This document shows positions 42,280 to 51,805 of a stretch of DNA of 64,000 nucleotides, piece after piece (the stretch's first letter is position 1; the number at the start of each line of letters is the position of its first letter). This stretch comes from Planctomycetota bacterium (GTDB lineage: Bacteria; Planctomycetota; Phycisphaerae; Phycisphaerales; SM1A02), in NCBI GenBank assembly GCA_009926625.1, contig RFON01000005.1, positions 1-64,000 of the forward strand, read 5' to 3'. The notes beneath the pieces are model-generated. The model was not told the DNA's origin. It saw only the letters and a program-made list of their open reading frames with translations, and searched no databases. The position numbers were made by a program, and so were the translations under genes.

Positions 42280-42947
42280 TGCCGCGGATCATCGTCTACA
42301 CGCTGCTGATCTTGGGATTGCTGCTGTTGTTGCCGCCGGTCATCGCCGCGAACGCGCGTTCAAAGCCCAACCCCAATCGTCCCATCAACATCATCCAAGA
42401 CATGGATCTGCAGGCGAAGTTCCTGCCCCAAACGGAAAACGATCTCTTCGCTGACAAGCGGTCGCAGCGCCCGGCGGTGGCCGGCACGGTGGCGCGCGGC
42501 GAGGCGTACCTCGATGCGCACTTCAACGATGGCGTTGTTGAGGGAAAGTGGGCGACGACGCTGCCGACGCAACTCACGCTTGATGCAAAGCTGCTGCTGC
42601 GCGGGCAGGAACGCTTCAACATTTACTGCACGCCGTGCCACGGCTACGCGGGTGCGGGCAATGGCACGGTCAACCAGCGTGCGCTCGAACTCGTGTCGAA
42701 CGCGGAAGGTCCCGTCAACGGCACGGTGTGGGTGGCAGCGAAGAGTCTGCACGACGCCACCGTCACCGTGCAGCCGATCGGGCAGATCTTCAACTCGATC
42801 ACCCACGGCGTCCGCAACATGGCGGGCTACGGATCACAGGTTCCCACGGAGGATCGCTGGGCGATCGTGGCGTATGTCCGCGCACTGCAGATCAGCCAGG
42901 ACGCCACACTCGATGATGTGCCCGCGGACAAGCGGGGAGGTCTCTGA
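42279..42947 (+). CDS. actE: Alternative complex III monoheme cytochrome ActE
   Basis: 222 aa, one N-terminal helix or signal peptide (residues 4-24), then a cytochrome c domain with CTPCHG and a likely axial Met in RNMAGYG. DMDLQAKFLPQTEND is the typical ActE stretch before the heme domain. Periplasmic electron carrier of ACIII. Confidence 0.93.
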   Translation: MPRIIVYTLLILGLLLLLPPVIAANARSKPNPNRPINIIQDMDLQAKFLPQTENDLFADKRSQRPAVAGTVARGEAYLDAHFNDGVVEGKWATTLPTQLTLDAKLLLRGQERFNIYCTPCHGYAGAGNGTVNQRALELVSNAEGPVNGTVWVAAKSLHDATVTVQPIGQIFNSITHGVRNMAGYGSQVPTEDRWAIVAYVRALQISQDATLDDVPADKRGGL

Positions 42948-42949
42948 AC

Positions 42950-44281
42950 ATGGCGTCGACCTTTGCTCCCACTGCTGACCTGTCGGACCGCAGCGTGCTC
43001 GGCGATTCGCGCCTCGCGCGCGTTTCGCAAGTGGCGCTCCTGATCGCATTCGCCTGCGCGGTCGCTGCTGGACTCCTCGCCGCGCGACGCGTCGATGCGC
43101 ACACGGTGGCGATGGTCTGGCTGCAGAACGGCATCTTCGTCCTCACGCTCTCGCTCGGCGCCCTTTTCTTCCTGCTCATCCAGCACATCACGAGCGCAGG
43201 TTGGGGGATCGCGGTGCGACGCGTCGCGGAGGCCCATGCCGCGAATCTTCGCTGGCTGTGGATCGTCCTGCTGCTCCCGATGCTGTGGCTCCATTTCTCG
43301 CACCGCGAGTGGCCGGGCCATGGGCACGGACTGGCGCTCATTTGGCCATGGGCGGACCCCACTCACTTGGCGGCAGCACACCCCGCGGAAGCTTCGATCG
43401 TCGCCGCGAAGAGCGCCTATCTCAACACGCAGTTCTTCCTGATCCGAGCGGTCGCGTACTTCGCGCTGTGGGCAGGCATCGCGCACTGGTTCGTGGCGAC
43501 TTCGCGTGCGCAGGATGCATCGGGCGACAGCGCGCTCTCACGAAGGATGCGAACGCTGGCGGGCCCAGCGTTGATCGTGTACGCGCTGACAACGACCTTC
43601 GCGGCGTTCGACTGGATCATGTCGCTTTCCCCAGCGTGGTTCAGCACGATGTTCGGCGTGTACTTCTTCGCGGGTACCTGCGCGGGCGGCTTCTCACTCC
43701 TGGCATTCACCTGCCTGCGCCTCCAGTCGCTGGGCTACCTGCGAGGCGTGATCACCGCCGAGCACTACCAAGATCTTGGGAAGATGATCTGGGCCTTCGG
43801 CATCGTGTTCTGGGCGTACATCGCCTTCAGCCAGTACATGCTGATCTGGTACGGAAACCTGCCTGAAGAGACCGTGTGGTTCCTCGCTCGACAGATCGGG
43901 GACTGGTCGTGGGTCAGCGTCGCGCTCTTGTTCGGGCACTTCATCATCCCATTCGTGTTCTTCATCTCCCGCTGGACGAAGCGCTGGAACGCCACGCTGG
44001 CGTTCGGCTGCATTTGGATGCTTGCCTTCGCATGGCTCGACATCTACTGGCTCGTGATGCCTGTCGTTCCATCCGATGTTGCGACCTTCACCACCTATGA
44101 CGCGCTCGCTGCCGCCTACGAGGGCACCGCCACTGGCCTGTCAAACCCGCTCAACTTTCTCATGCTCGGCGCACTGCTTGGACTGAGCATCGGTCTCACG
44201 GCGCGGCGACTGTCGAAGGGCGCGCTCGTGTGCCGCCGCGACCCGCGCTTCGACGAGAGCCTCCGATTCGAGAACATCTGA
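42950..44281 (+). CDS. actF: Alternative complex III subunit ActF (NrfD-like)
   Basis: 443 aa with about ten helices; a paralogue of ActC within the complex. WLHFSHREW and TFAAFDWIMSLSP are characteristic, as is WYGNLPEE between helices. GGGGAGG-type Shine-Dalgarno (CGGGGAGG) lies about 10 nt upstream of the ATG. Confidence 0.93.
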   Translation: MASTFAPTADLSDRSVLGDSRLARVSQVALLIAFACAVAAGLLAARRVDAHTVAMVWLQNGIFVLTLSLGALFFLLIQHITSAGWGIAVRRVAEAHAANLRWLWIVLLLPMLWLHFSHREWPGHGHGLALIWPWADPTHLAAAHPAEASIVAAKSAYLNTQFFLIRAVAYFALWAGIAHWFVATSRAQDASGDSALSRRMRTLAGPALIVYALTTTFAAFDWIMSLSPAWFSTMFGVYFFAGTCAGGFSLLAFTCLRLQSLGYLRGVITAEHYQDLGKMIWAFGIVFWAYIAFSQYMLIWYGNLPEETVWFLARQIGDWSWVSVALLFGHFIIPFVFFISRWTKRWNATLAFGCIWMLAFAWLDIYWLVMPVVPSDVATFTTYDALAAAYEGTATGLSNPLNFLMLGALLGLSIGLTARRLSKGALVCRRDPRFDESLRFENI

Positions 44282-44340
44282 CCGCACACGCTTCACCAGA
44301 CGCAGCACGACCCCAAACTCGCACACGCAGCAGACGACAC

Positions 44341-44688
44341 ATGGCACAGACAGAAACAGCCCAACCGCAGATGATGGACGATCCCGAAGCAGGACAGACC
44401 TGGGTGGTGTCGCTCGCTGGCATCATCATCCTTTCGGTGCTCGTGATCGCCACCTGCGTGTTCTTCTTCCGCTTTGAAAACAAGGAAGTCGATGAGAAGG
44501 TGGTGCTGCCGGCGAATGCCTGGTCACAGGGGATGCGCCTCGAGCAGGAGGGCGAGTTGGCGAAGTACCAGAAGTACACCGTGACTGCGCCCGATGGATC
44601 GGCGCAGTCGAGAATCCGCATCCCGATCTCGCGCGCCATAGAGATCGTGACGGAGCGAGGCTTGGCTGCGCCAACCCAACAGCGATGA
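44341..44688 (+). CDS. Small one-helix protein in the act-cox operon, unknown
   Basis: 115 aa. Residues 24-44 form one helix (VVSLAGIIILSVLVIATCVFF), followed by a soluble part of about 70 residues with FENKEVDEKVVLPANAWSQG and IRIPISRAIEIVTERG. The last motif, IPIxxAixxVxxRG, resembles a short conserved element seen in proteins next to SCO genes, but I cannot name a family. It overlaps the sco gene by ATGA. Probably an assembly factor or small subunit; inference from position. Confidence 0.8.
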   Translation: MAQTETAQPQMMDDPEAGQTWVVSLAGIIILSVLVIATCVFFFRFENKEVDEKVVLPANAWSQGMRLEQEGELAKYQKYTVTAPDGSAQSRIRIPISRAIEIVTERGLAAPTQQR

Positions 44689-45653
44689 ACCACCGAACGC
44701 CAATCCTCAGCCGAAGCCGACCCGCGTGCAGAGCACTCGGTGCGTTTGCGGCTGCAGTGGTGGCGTGGAGTTCAGTCGCCTCCGCGCAGATGTCGATGCC
44801 TGCGCACGCGCCTGGGCAGGCCCCGATATCCGCCGAGGGCGTTGCGCCTGAACTCGAAGGTGTCACGATCATCGAACACCTCGGCGACCGCGTTCCACTT
44901 GAGACCGCGTTGGTGCTCGATGATGGCACGACCACCACGCTGGGCGAACTGCTGAAGCCTGGGCGCCCGCTGATGCTGCACATGGGCTACTACAAGTGCC
45001 CGATGCTCTGCACGCTCGTGCTGAATGAGGCAATCCGATCGCTACAGAAGGTGGATCTCTCCATCGGGCAAGACTTCGACCTCGTGTCGATCTCGGTGAA
45101 CCCACAGGAGTCATGGGAACTCGCGGGCGCGAAGAAGAAGGGGTACCTGGCGGAGTACGAACGAGCAGGCAGTGAGCGCGGTGTGCATTTCCTGACGGCC
45201 GTCCAGAGCGAGCAGGGTGCCCTCGGTCCCGCGGCGATCGCCAGCGCAGTTGGTTTTCAGTATCGGCGACTGCCGGATGGCGAGTATTCGCACCCAGCGA
45301 TGCTTGCGATGATCGCCGCCGATGGACGAATCGTTCGGTACCTCTATGGCGTCAAGTTCGATCCGAGCACCATGAAGATGGCAGTGGTGGAGGCGGGCGA
45401 AGGACGCATTGGAACGCCGCTGGATCGGTTCATTCTCTGGTGCCACCAGTACGACCCATCATCGCAGGGTTATGTGGTCTTTGCGTTCCGCCTGATGCAG
45501 ATCGGCGGCGCAGTCACGGTGGTCGTGATCGCATTTGGATTGATCGTCCTTTTCCTGCGCGGCTCGCGCGCCGCTGCACTCGCTCCACAGGACGCACTTG
45601 CGTCGCAGAGCGAAAGCGCCTTGCCCACACACTCTGCTCCCCGCCCCTCCTAG
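44685..45653 (+). CDS. SCO1/SenC-type copper chaperone
   Basis: 322 aa. Signal peptide to about residue 34, thioredoxin-like SCO domain with Cys105 and Cys109 (YYKCPMLC) and a His in YSHPAML, giving the three copper ligands. One C-terminal helix (about 272-292) anchors it, an arrangement common in planctomycete and Bacteroidetes SCO proteins. It delivers copper to the CuA site of the CoxB encoded next. Confidence 0.92.
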   Translation: MNHRTPILSRSRPACRALGAFAAAVVAWSSVASAQMSMPAHAPGQAPISAEGVAPELEGVTIIEHLGDRVPLETALVLDDGTTTTLGELLKPGRPLMLHMGYYKCPMLCTLVLNEAIRSLQKVDLSIGQDFDLVSISVNPQESWELAGAKKKGYLAEYERAGSERGVHFLTAVQSEQGALGPAAIASAVGFQYRRLPDGEYSHPAMLAMIAADGRIVRYLYGVKFDPSTMKMAVVEAGEGRIGTPLDRFILWCHQYDPSSQGYVVFAFRLMQIGGAVTVVVIAFGLIVLFLRGSRAAALAPQDALASQSESALPTHSAPRPS

Positions 45654-45661
45654 GATTTTCC

Positions 45662-46771
45662 ATGCTGCCGATCGCCTCATCACTGATTGCCCAAGTCGCC
45701 GCCCCGGCGGCGACTCCTGCGGACTTCTGGCTTCCAGCTGGGGCAAGCAACCATGTTGCCGGCGTGGACTCGATGTTCCACTGGATCAACTACATCTGCT
45801 ACTTCTTCTTCTTCCTTGTCATCGCCATGATGGTGGTCTTTGTCTGGAAGTACCGCGCCAAGGAGGGGGCGCGCATTCGCCTCGACGGGCTCACGCACCA
45901 TCAAGGGCTTGAACTGTCCTGGACGATCATTCCGCTGCTCATCTGCATGTGCATCTTCTTCTTCGGCTTCCGCGGATTTGTCGACCTCACGACGCCGCCG
46001 AAGAACTCCTTCGACGTGAATGTGACCGCGTTCAAGTGGGGCTGGCAATTCAAGTATCCCAACGGCGCGCAATCGGACAATCTGGTCGTGCCGGCAGGAC
46101 GCCCCGTGCGTCTGGTGATGCGCTCGAACGATGTGCTGCACTCCTGCTACATCCCTGCATTCCGCGTGAAGCGGGACTTGGTGCCCGGGCGCTTCAGCAC
46201 GCTTTGGTTCCAGAGCGATGTGCCGACCGGGCTCGATGAGTCGAAGGGGTACCACCTCTTCTGCACGGAGTACTGCGGAACGGGTCACAGCAACATGAAC
46301 CGCAAGGTGCTCGTGCTTGAGCAGCCGGAGTTCGACGGTTGGCTGACCAAGCAGGCAGCATGGCTTGACGAGATCCCCGACGAGGAGCTGTATTTCAAGG
46401 CAGGCCCGAAGATTTACGCGCGCTGCCAGCAGTGTCACTCGCTCGACGGCACGGCGGGTCTGGGTCCGTCGTGGAAGGGAATCTGGGAGCGTGTGAGCAA
46501 CCCAGCGAGCGCGACGGCGTTCACCGACGGCAAGTCCTACGGCGACTTGATCGGTCCAGGCAAGGAATACGCCACGCCTGAGGATTACATCCGCGATTCC
46601 ATTTACAACCCCGGCAAGCATCTGGTGGCCCCATACGGCAATGTCATGCCGACTTTCAAGGGGCAGTTGAACGACCGCGGCGTTGACGCGGTCATCGGGA
46701 TGATGAAGCATCTCGACGAGTTTGACGCCAAGGGCGCATGGACCAAGTCCGTGCCAGTGGCAACGAAGTGA
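45662..46771 (+). CDS. coxB: Cytochrome c oxidase subunit II with C-terminal cytochrome c
   Basis: 369 aa from the ATG at 45662. Two helices (about 42-64, 86-108), cupredoxin domain with CuA ligands His160, Cys201, Glu203, Cys205, His209 and Met212 (CTEYCGTGHSNM), then a fused cytochrome c domain with CQQCH (255-259) and Met in NVMPTF. This makes the enzyme caa3-type, able to take electrons directly from ACIII cytochromes. The frame is open upstream to 45440 but only as an overlap with sco. Confidence 0.95.
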   Translation: MLPIASSLIAQVAAPAATPADFWLPAGASNHVAGVDSMFHWINYICYFFFFLVIAMMVVFVWKYRAKEGARIRLDGLTHHQGLELSWTIIPLLICMCIFFFGFRGFVDLTTPPKNSFDVNVTAFKWGWQFKYPNGAQSDNLVVPAGRPVRLVMRSNDVLHSCYIPAFRVKRDLVPGRFSTLWFQSDVPTGLDESKGYHLFCTEYCGTGHSNMNRKVLVLEQPEFDGWLTKQAAWLDEIPDEELYFKAGPKIYARCQQCHSLDGTAGLGPSWKGIWERVSNPASATAFTDGKSYGDLIGPGKEYATPEDYIRDSIYNPGKHLVAPYGNVMPTFKGQLNDRGVDAVIGMMKHLDEFDAKGAWTKSVPVATK

Positions 46772-46811
46772 GTAGTCGTTCGCAGTTTCGATCCATCATG
46801 CGAGGTTTTCG

Positions 46812-48536
46812 ATGAGCACCGTCACAGCACCTAGACCGCACGCAGTCGACCATGTCGATGTCCCCGACAACTACCTGACGCACTCGCGCGGATTCCTGTC
46901 CTGGATCCTGACGCTCGATCACAAGCGGATCGGCGTCATGTACATGGGCGCCGTGCTTGCCTCGTTCTTCGTGGGAGGCACCTTCGCACTGCTGCTCCGG
47001 ACGGAGTTGCTGACGCCCGGACGCACCATCGTCAGCGCGGACACCTACAACCAGTTCTTCACGCTGCACGGCGCGATCATGGTGTTCCTCGTGATCATCC
47101 CCAGCATCCCCGCAGCACTCGGCAACTTCGTCCTGCCGATCATGCTCGGCGCAAAGGATGTGGCGTTCCCGCGGCTCAACCTCTTCTCGTTCTGGCTGTG
47201 GCTCGCGGGCGCAGGGTTCACGCTCTACTCGCTCGCTGCGGGCGGCTTCGACACGGGCTGGACCTTCTACACGCCGTATTCCACGACCACCACAACGGGC
47301 GGCGTGATCCCCGTCCTCACGGGTGTGTTCATCCTCGGCTTCTCGTCGATCTTCACTGGGCTGAACTTCATCGTCACGGTGCACAAGCTGCGGCCGCCCG
47401 GCATGACCTGGTTCCGGATGCCGCTCTTCCTGTGGGCACTGTATTCGACGGCGATCATCCAAGTGCTCGCGACGCCAGTGCTGGCGATCACGCTGTGCCT
47501 TCTCATCGTGGAGCGCCTGCTGAACATCGGCATCTTCAATCCGTCGATGGGTGGTGATCCGGTGCTCTATCAGCACTTCTTCTGGTTCTACAGCCACCCA
47601 GCGGTCTACATCATGATCGTGCCCGCCATGGGCATCATCAGCGAACTCATTGCCGTACACGCGCACCGACAGATCTTCGGCTATCGATTCATCGCTTTCT
47701 CATCGATCGCCATCGCGATGTTCTCCTTCCTCGTGTGGGGTCACCACATGTTCACCTCGGGCCAGAGCGGCCTGATGAACACCATCTTCTCGCTGATCTC
47801 CTTCAGCGTGGCGATTCCGTCCGCGGTCAAGACCTTCAACTGGACGATGACCCTGTACAAGGGGACCATCTCGCTGACCGCGCCGATGATGTATGCGCTG
47901 GCGTTCCTGTTCCTCTTCACCATCGGTGGACTGACGGGCATCCATCTGGCCACGCTGAACACCGATGTGCATTTGCACGACACCTATTTCGTGGTCGCGC
48001 ACTTCCACTATGTGATGATGGGGTCGGCGCTGATCGCCATGATCGGCGGGCTCCACCATTGGTGGCCGAAGATGACGGGCAAGATGTATGACGAGAAGTT
48101 GGCGATCGCCGGCTGCATCATCATCTTCATCGGGTTCAATCTGACATTCTTCACGCAGTTCATGCTCGGAAGCCAAGGCATGCCGCGCCGTTACTACGAC
48201 TACCAGCCTGAGTTCCAGGTGTATCACGTGATCTCCACGATTGGCTCGTACATCATGGGGATCGGATTCCTCACCACGGCGGTCTGCTTCGTCCAAAGCC
48301 TCCGAAGCGGCGCGCCAGCGCCTGCGAACCCGTGGGGCGGCCGAAGCCTTGAGTGGCAGTGCACATCGCCGCCACCGCACGACAACTTCAAGACCACCCC
48401 TCGGGTCGGCAATCCATATGACTTCTCGATGCTTCAGTGGAACGCCGCTGAGAAGGGCTACGACGTCGACCCCGCGCGCGAGGCAGCAGCGTTTGCCGCC
48501 GAGGCGCAGGGCGAACATGCACGAGGGCACGCATGA
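46812..48536 (+). CDS. coxA: Cytochrome c oxidase subunit I, A2-type
   Basis: 574 aa with 12 or more helices. Heme and CuB ligands: His in [25 protein letters not shown] and AHFHYV. The D-channel Glu of type A1 (GHPEVY) is replaced by the YSHPxV arrangement, which defines A2 oxidases. The K-channel Lys is present in [10 protein letters not shown]. The C-terminal 70 residues ([13 protein letters not shown]...) are the usual extension. It reduces O2 and pumps protons. Confidence 0.97.
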   Translation: MSTVTAPRPHAVDHVDVPDNYLTHSRGFLSWILTLDHKRIGVMYMGAVLASFFVGGTFALLLRTELLTPGRTIVSADTYNQFFTLHGAIMVFLVIIPSIPAALGNFVLPIMLGAKDVAFPRLNLFSFWLWLAGAGFTLYSLAAGGFDTGWTFYTPYSTTTTTGGVIPVLTGVFILGFSSIFTGLNFIVTVHKLRPPGMTWFRMPLFLWALYSTAIIQVLATPVLAITLCLLIVERLLNIGIFNPSMGGDPVLYQHFFWFYSHPAVYIMIVPAMGIISELIAVHAHRQIFGYRFIAFSSIAIAMFSFLVWGHHMFTSGQSGLMNTIFSLISFSVAIPSAVKTFNWTMTLYKGTISLTAPMMYALAFLFLFTIGGLTGIHLATLNTDVHLHDTYFVVAHFHYVMMGSALIAMIGGLHHWWPKMTGKMYDEKLAIAGCIIIFIGFNLTFFTQFMLGSQGMPRRYYDYQPEFQVYHVISTIGSYIMGIGFLTTAVCFVQSLRSGAPAPANPWGGRSLEWQCTSPPPHDNFKTTPRVGNPYDFSMLQWNAAEKGYDVDPAREAAAFAAEAQGEHARGHA

Positions 48537-49519
48537 CCCAAGTCACCGCGCAACCGCACTTGAGTGGTCATGCCAGCGGGCATGCGCACACCGACGATCA
48601 CCACTCGGGTGAGCACTCCAAGTATCCGTTCCTCGCGCATCACTTCGAGACGCCCGCGCAGCAGTTCGACAGCGCGAAGCTCGGAATGTGGCTCTTCCTC
48701 GCCACGGAAGTGCTCTTCTTCGGTGCGCTGTTCGTTGCCTACGCGGTGCTGCGAAGCCGCTTCCCGGAAGTGTTTTCCTACGCGAGCCATTACCTCGACA
48801 CGGTGATGGGCGGCGTCAACACCTGCGTGCTGATCGTCTCGAGCCTGACGATGGCGCTGGCGGTTTACTTCGCCCAGCGCGGCAAGAAGCTCGCGCTCAT
48901 CCTGTGCCTTTGGCTCACGATGGGCGGCGCCGTCGGATTCCTCGTCATCAAGTACTTCGAGTACACGCACAAGATCCACGAGAACCTCGTCTGGGGCCCG
49001 TCGTTCTATGTGCCTCCGCACACCCAAGAAGGTGAGCTGGAGCACTCGGTGCTTGCAAAGGCACCAACGCCAGCGGCCAATCCAGTCCCTGCGCCAACGG
49101 ATCCGAGTGCAACTGGTCTCGTTTCGTTGGCGGCTCGCCCACCTGCAGACGCATCGGCGATCAAGCCCGCGCAGTCGGGACCGAAGGGGCTTGGACCATG
49201 GAGCGCGTCCACGGCAGCGTCGGCTGCGGCCATGATGCCACAGGACCCGATTCCCGAGGAGGCGCCGTCGGATCACTTGGCTGATCCGAAGTTGCCGCCC
49301 AACACGCATCTGTTCTTCGCCATCTATTACGCGATGACCGGACTGCACGGCATCCATGTCGTGGTCGGCATGATCGTGATCGGCATGCTGATTTTCCGCG
49401 CGACCCGCGGCGACTTCGGCCCCAACTACTACACCCCCGTCGACCTCGTGGGGCTCTACTGGCACATCGTCGACTTGGTGTGGATCTTCCTCTTCCCGCT
49501 TTTCTACCTGATCCACTGA
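48533..49519 (+). CDS. coxC: Cytochrome c oxidase subunit III with long loop insertion
   Basis: 328 aa. His-rich N-terminus, three helices (about 50-73, 90-114, 120-142), then after [12 protein letters not shown] an extra segment of about 90 residues (about 160-256) rich in Pro, Ala and Ser, and then two helices with [19 protein letters not shown] and [20 protein letters not shown]. Usual subunit III proteins have a loop of about 25 residues there. ATGA overlap with coxA. Confidence 0.95.
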   Translation: MTQVTAQPHLSGHASGHAHTDDHHSGEHSKYPFLAHHFETPAQQFDSAKLGMWLFLATEVLFFGALFVAYAVLRSRFPEVFSYASHYLDTVMGGVNTCVLIVSSLTMALAVYFAQRGKKLALILCLWLTMGGAVGFLVIKYFEYTHKIHENLVWGPSFYVPPHTQEGELEHSVLAKAPTPAANPVPAPTDPSATGLVSLAARPPADASAIKPAQSGPKGLGPWSASTAASAAAMMPQDPIPEEAPSDHLADPKLPPNTHLFFAIYYAMTGLHGIHVVVGMIVIGMLIFRATRGDFGPNYYTPVDLVGLYWHIVDLVWIFLFPLFYLIH

Positions 49520-49554
49520 TCGAACCATCGCCGACAACGATTCGGAGCAAGCAC

Positions 49555-49992
49555 ATGGCGAATTCTCACTCCACGGCACATGGGAACGCACACGCTCACG
49601 CGGGTGACCATCCCCTCGTTGGCCACCTCGTTCCCGTCAGCACGCTGCTGTTCACGGCTTTCGCGTTGCTGGTACTGACGGTCATCACCGTGGCGGTCCG
49701 TTACATCGACATCGGCGAGTTCAACATCTGGGTTGCCATCGGCATCGCCGTGGTCAAGGCAGCGCTGGTCGCAACATTCTTCATGCACCTTCGTTGGGAT
49801 CGTCCGTTCAACATGCTTGTGTTCGTCGGCTGCACGCTGTTCGTCATTCTCATGATGGCGTTCTGCGTCCTCGACACTGGGCAGTACCGCGCAAGCCAGT
49901 ACACGGGCAACCCACCAGTGGCGCAGCAGACGCTTGATGCGAATGCGCCCGGCGCGCCCGTCGCGCAAGTGAAGGAACAGATCAATCCCTGA
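49555..49992 (+). CDS. Cytochrome c oxidase subunit IV-type protein
   Basis: 145 aa. His-rich N-terminus (HGNAHAHAGDH), then three helices with AVVKAALVATFFMHLRWDRP, the signature of prokaryotic subunit IV (COX4_pro) proteins. The C-terminal 40 residues are Pro/Ala/Gln-rich. It stabilises the oxidase. It has no strong Shine-Dalgarno (CGGAGCAAGCAC upstream). Confidence 0.9.
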   Translation: MANSHSTAHGNAHAHAGDHPLVGHLVPVSTLLFTAFALLVLTVITVAVRYIDIGEFNIWVAIGIAVVKAALVATFFMHLRWDRPFNMLVFVGCTLFVILMMAFCVLDTGQYRASQYTGNPPVAQQTLDANAPGAPVAQVKEQINP

Positions 49993-50021
49993 CCGCTCTG
50001 CGGGTGGATTGATCGTCGTCC

Positions 50022-50624
50022 GTGGCTGCGCTCGAAGAACGAGATCCTTTCCACTCAGCGCTGTCCCGCGAACGCGCGGCCCGCATGGGTATGTGGCTGT
50101 TCGTGCTCGTGGTGGTGCTGCTCTTTGCAGCCGCGCTGCTGGGCTACGGGGTTGTGCGGTTGAGCCCCACGGGCGGACGCGAGTGGCGCCCCGAGGGAAC
50201 ACCCATGCTGCCCTGGACGCTGCTGGCGAGCACCGCGGTGCTACTCGCATCGAGCGTTGCACTGCACCGATCGCTTGTTGCCGTTCGGCAGGGGCGCATG
50301 TTGGCGTGCACCCGCGGTGCAACCGCAGCCTATTGGCTCGGTGTTGCGTTCGTGGTGCTGCAAGGACTCGCCTGGTGGACCTTGTGGCAACAGGTTCGCA
50401 TGCAGGACAACCTGTACGCGTGGACCTTTTATTTCCTCACCGCGCTCCATGTGTTCCATGTGCTTGGCGGGCTCTACGCACTTGGCGTTGTCGCCGCGCG
50501 CGCGCAGGCGGGGCAGTATCGACGCGACAGCCACAACGGCATCGTGTTGTGCAGCATCTATTGGCACTCGCTTGATGCGATCTGGCTTGTGCTGTACGCG
50601 ACACTCTGGATCGGATCGCGCTGA
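50022..50624 (+). CDS. Second cytochrome c oxidase subunit III-like protein
   Basis: 200 aa, GTG start. Five helices in the subunit III order: RMGMWLFVLVVVLLFAAALLG, AYWLGVAFVVLQGLAWW, FYFLTALHVFHVLGG and IYWHSLDAIWLVLY. It lacks the loop insertion of CoxC. A second subunit III next to coxC is known in several caa3 operons. It ends 8 nt from the convergent DUF3179 gene. Confidence 0.88.
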   Translation: MAALEERDPFHSALSRERAARMGMWLFVLVVVLLFAAALLGYGVVRLSPTGGREWRPEGTPMLPWTLLASTAVLLASSVALHRSLVAVRQGRMLACTRGATAAYWLGVAFVVLQGLAWWTLWQQVRMQDNLYAWTFYFLTALHVFHVLGGLYALGVVAARAQAGQYRRDSHNGIVLCSIYWHSLDAIWLVLYATLWIGSR

Positions 50625-50632
50625 GCGGGATG

Positions 50633-51805
50633 TCAGGGTGCGGCCGGCACGAAGGGATGGAACGCTTGCCATGCAAACCAGCGGCAGGGCACCATCACGG
50701 GCAAGCCAACCGTTGAATCCCACTCGGCGATGAGCGCGCCGCGCTGCGGCACGACTCGCCAGCGTGCGCGCACACCGAGCGCCGCAGCATCCGCCGTCAT
50801 CGAGTTGGGATCGACCAGTGCGGCGAGCTGCGCAACCGGCAGCACGCGCCAACCATCCTTGCGCTGCACGGCGATCACGAGCGCCATGTCTCCGAGCCCC
50901 TGCGCGAGCAGTGGGGCAACGGTCGGCGCAATCTCCGCGAACGGCACGCTTCGATCGCTTGGGTTCGTGGGGGGAATCGTGCCCACTGGGAACTGCACCT
51001 TGCCTTCAATCCAGTATCGCTCGTAGTCCGTGCCCTTCATGCGGCGGCGATCTCCGTCGGGAGGCAACGCAATCGTTGTGTCGGGGTGGAGCAGCAACCA
51101 TGCTGCCCATGTGCACAACTGCGTGCCGCCCACCACGGTGAGCTTCAGGTCCTTCGATGCAGCTGGCCCCGCAATGGCGCGGAACGCAAGTTGTGACCAG
51201 AGGCTCGGCGTGAAGGTTGAGTCCGCGCCTGCATCGGGCGGTGCGTCGTACATCACCAAGTTGTTGCTCAGCAGCAATCCACTGATCCCGAAGCGCAGGA
51301 CGCGTCCATCGAGGCGCCGATCGAACACAACCGCACTGTCGCAGAGCGGGCTGTAGGTGACGGCAATGGGAACGCCCCCGATCGTGTCGTGCACCACTTC
51401 ATGCACATTAAGGAGTTGCAGCGGGTACGCGCGCGTTTCGCCGCCGACCATCACGCCAACGACGCGATCCGTCGACACGGCATATTTCTGCCGTTCCGCC
51501 GCATTCCGCGGTGCAACTTCCGAACCCGTGATCGTCTTGGGATCATCGAGCGGCTTCAGGAAGTCGCGTGGCTGACCTGACCCGACGAGCAGTTCGCGCG
51601 GCACTTGCAGGTTGGACAGGTCAAACCCGTATGTGGAGGGATCGCGACCATCGCCGATCGGCGGTCGCATGCCGCGCAGCGGTCCCCAGAGGGCAAAGAG
51701 CGCAACAGCGAGCGAGATCCCCACGGCGACTGCGATCACCCAGCGAGCCGACGCGATGGATGGCTGCGTGCCGTCGGGCTGCTGTTGGGGCGCCTCAGCA
51801 CTCAC
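50633..51805 (-). CDS. DUF3179 domain protein
   Basis: 390 aa, one N-terminal helix (about 22-44), the rest outside the cytoplasm. DUF3179 motifs: GVMVGGETRAYPL, HEVVHDTIGGVPIAVTYSPLCDSAVVFD, ISGLLLSNNLVMYD and SLWSQL. The role of the family is unknown. The Cys in SPLCDS and TQLCTW could bind metal. GTG start at 51805 overlaps the ctaB stop, so it is co-transcribed with ctaB, which suggests a link with oxidase or heme A work. Confidence 0.87.
   Translation of the reverse strand: MSAEAPQQQPDGTQPSIASARWVIAVAVGISLAVALFALWGPLRGMRPPIGDGRDPSTYGFDLSNLQVPRELLVGSGQPRDFLKPLDDPKTITGSEVAPRNAAERQKYAVSTDRVVGVMVGGETRAYPLQLLNVHEVVHDTIGGVPIAVTYSPLCDSAVVFDRRLDGRVLRFGISGLLLSNNLVMYDAPPDAGADSTFTPSLWSQLAFRAIAGPAASKDLKLTVVGGTQLCTWAAWLLLHPDTTIALPPDGDRRRMKGTDYERYWIEGKVQFPVGTIPPTNPSDRSVPFAEIAPTVAPLLAQGLGDMALVIAVQRKDGWRVLPVAQLAALVDPNSMTADAAALGVRARWRVVPQRGALIAEWDSTVGLPVMVPCRWFAWQAFHPFVPAAP

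Noticed and set aside
47800-47900. Loss of the K-channel lysine in CoxA
   Set aside because: First aligned to LTAPMMYAL, but the lysine is the one in [10 protein letters not shown], 28 residues after the His-His pair, and is present.
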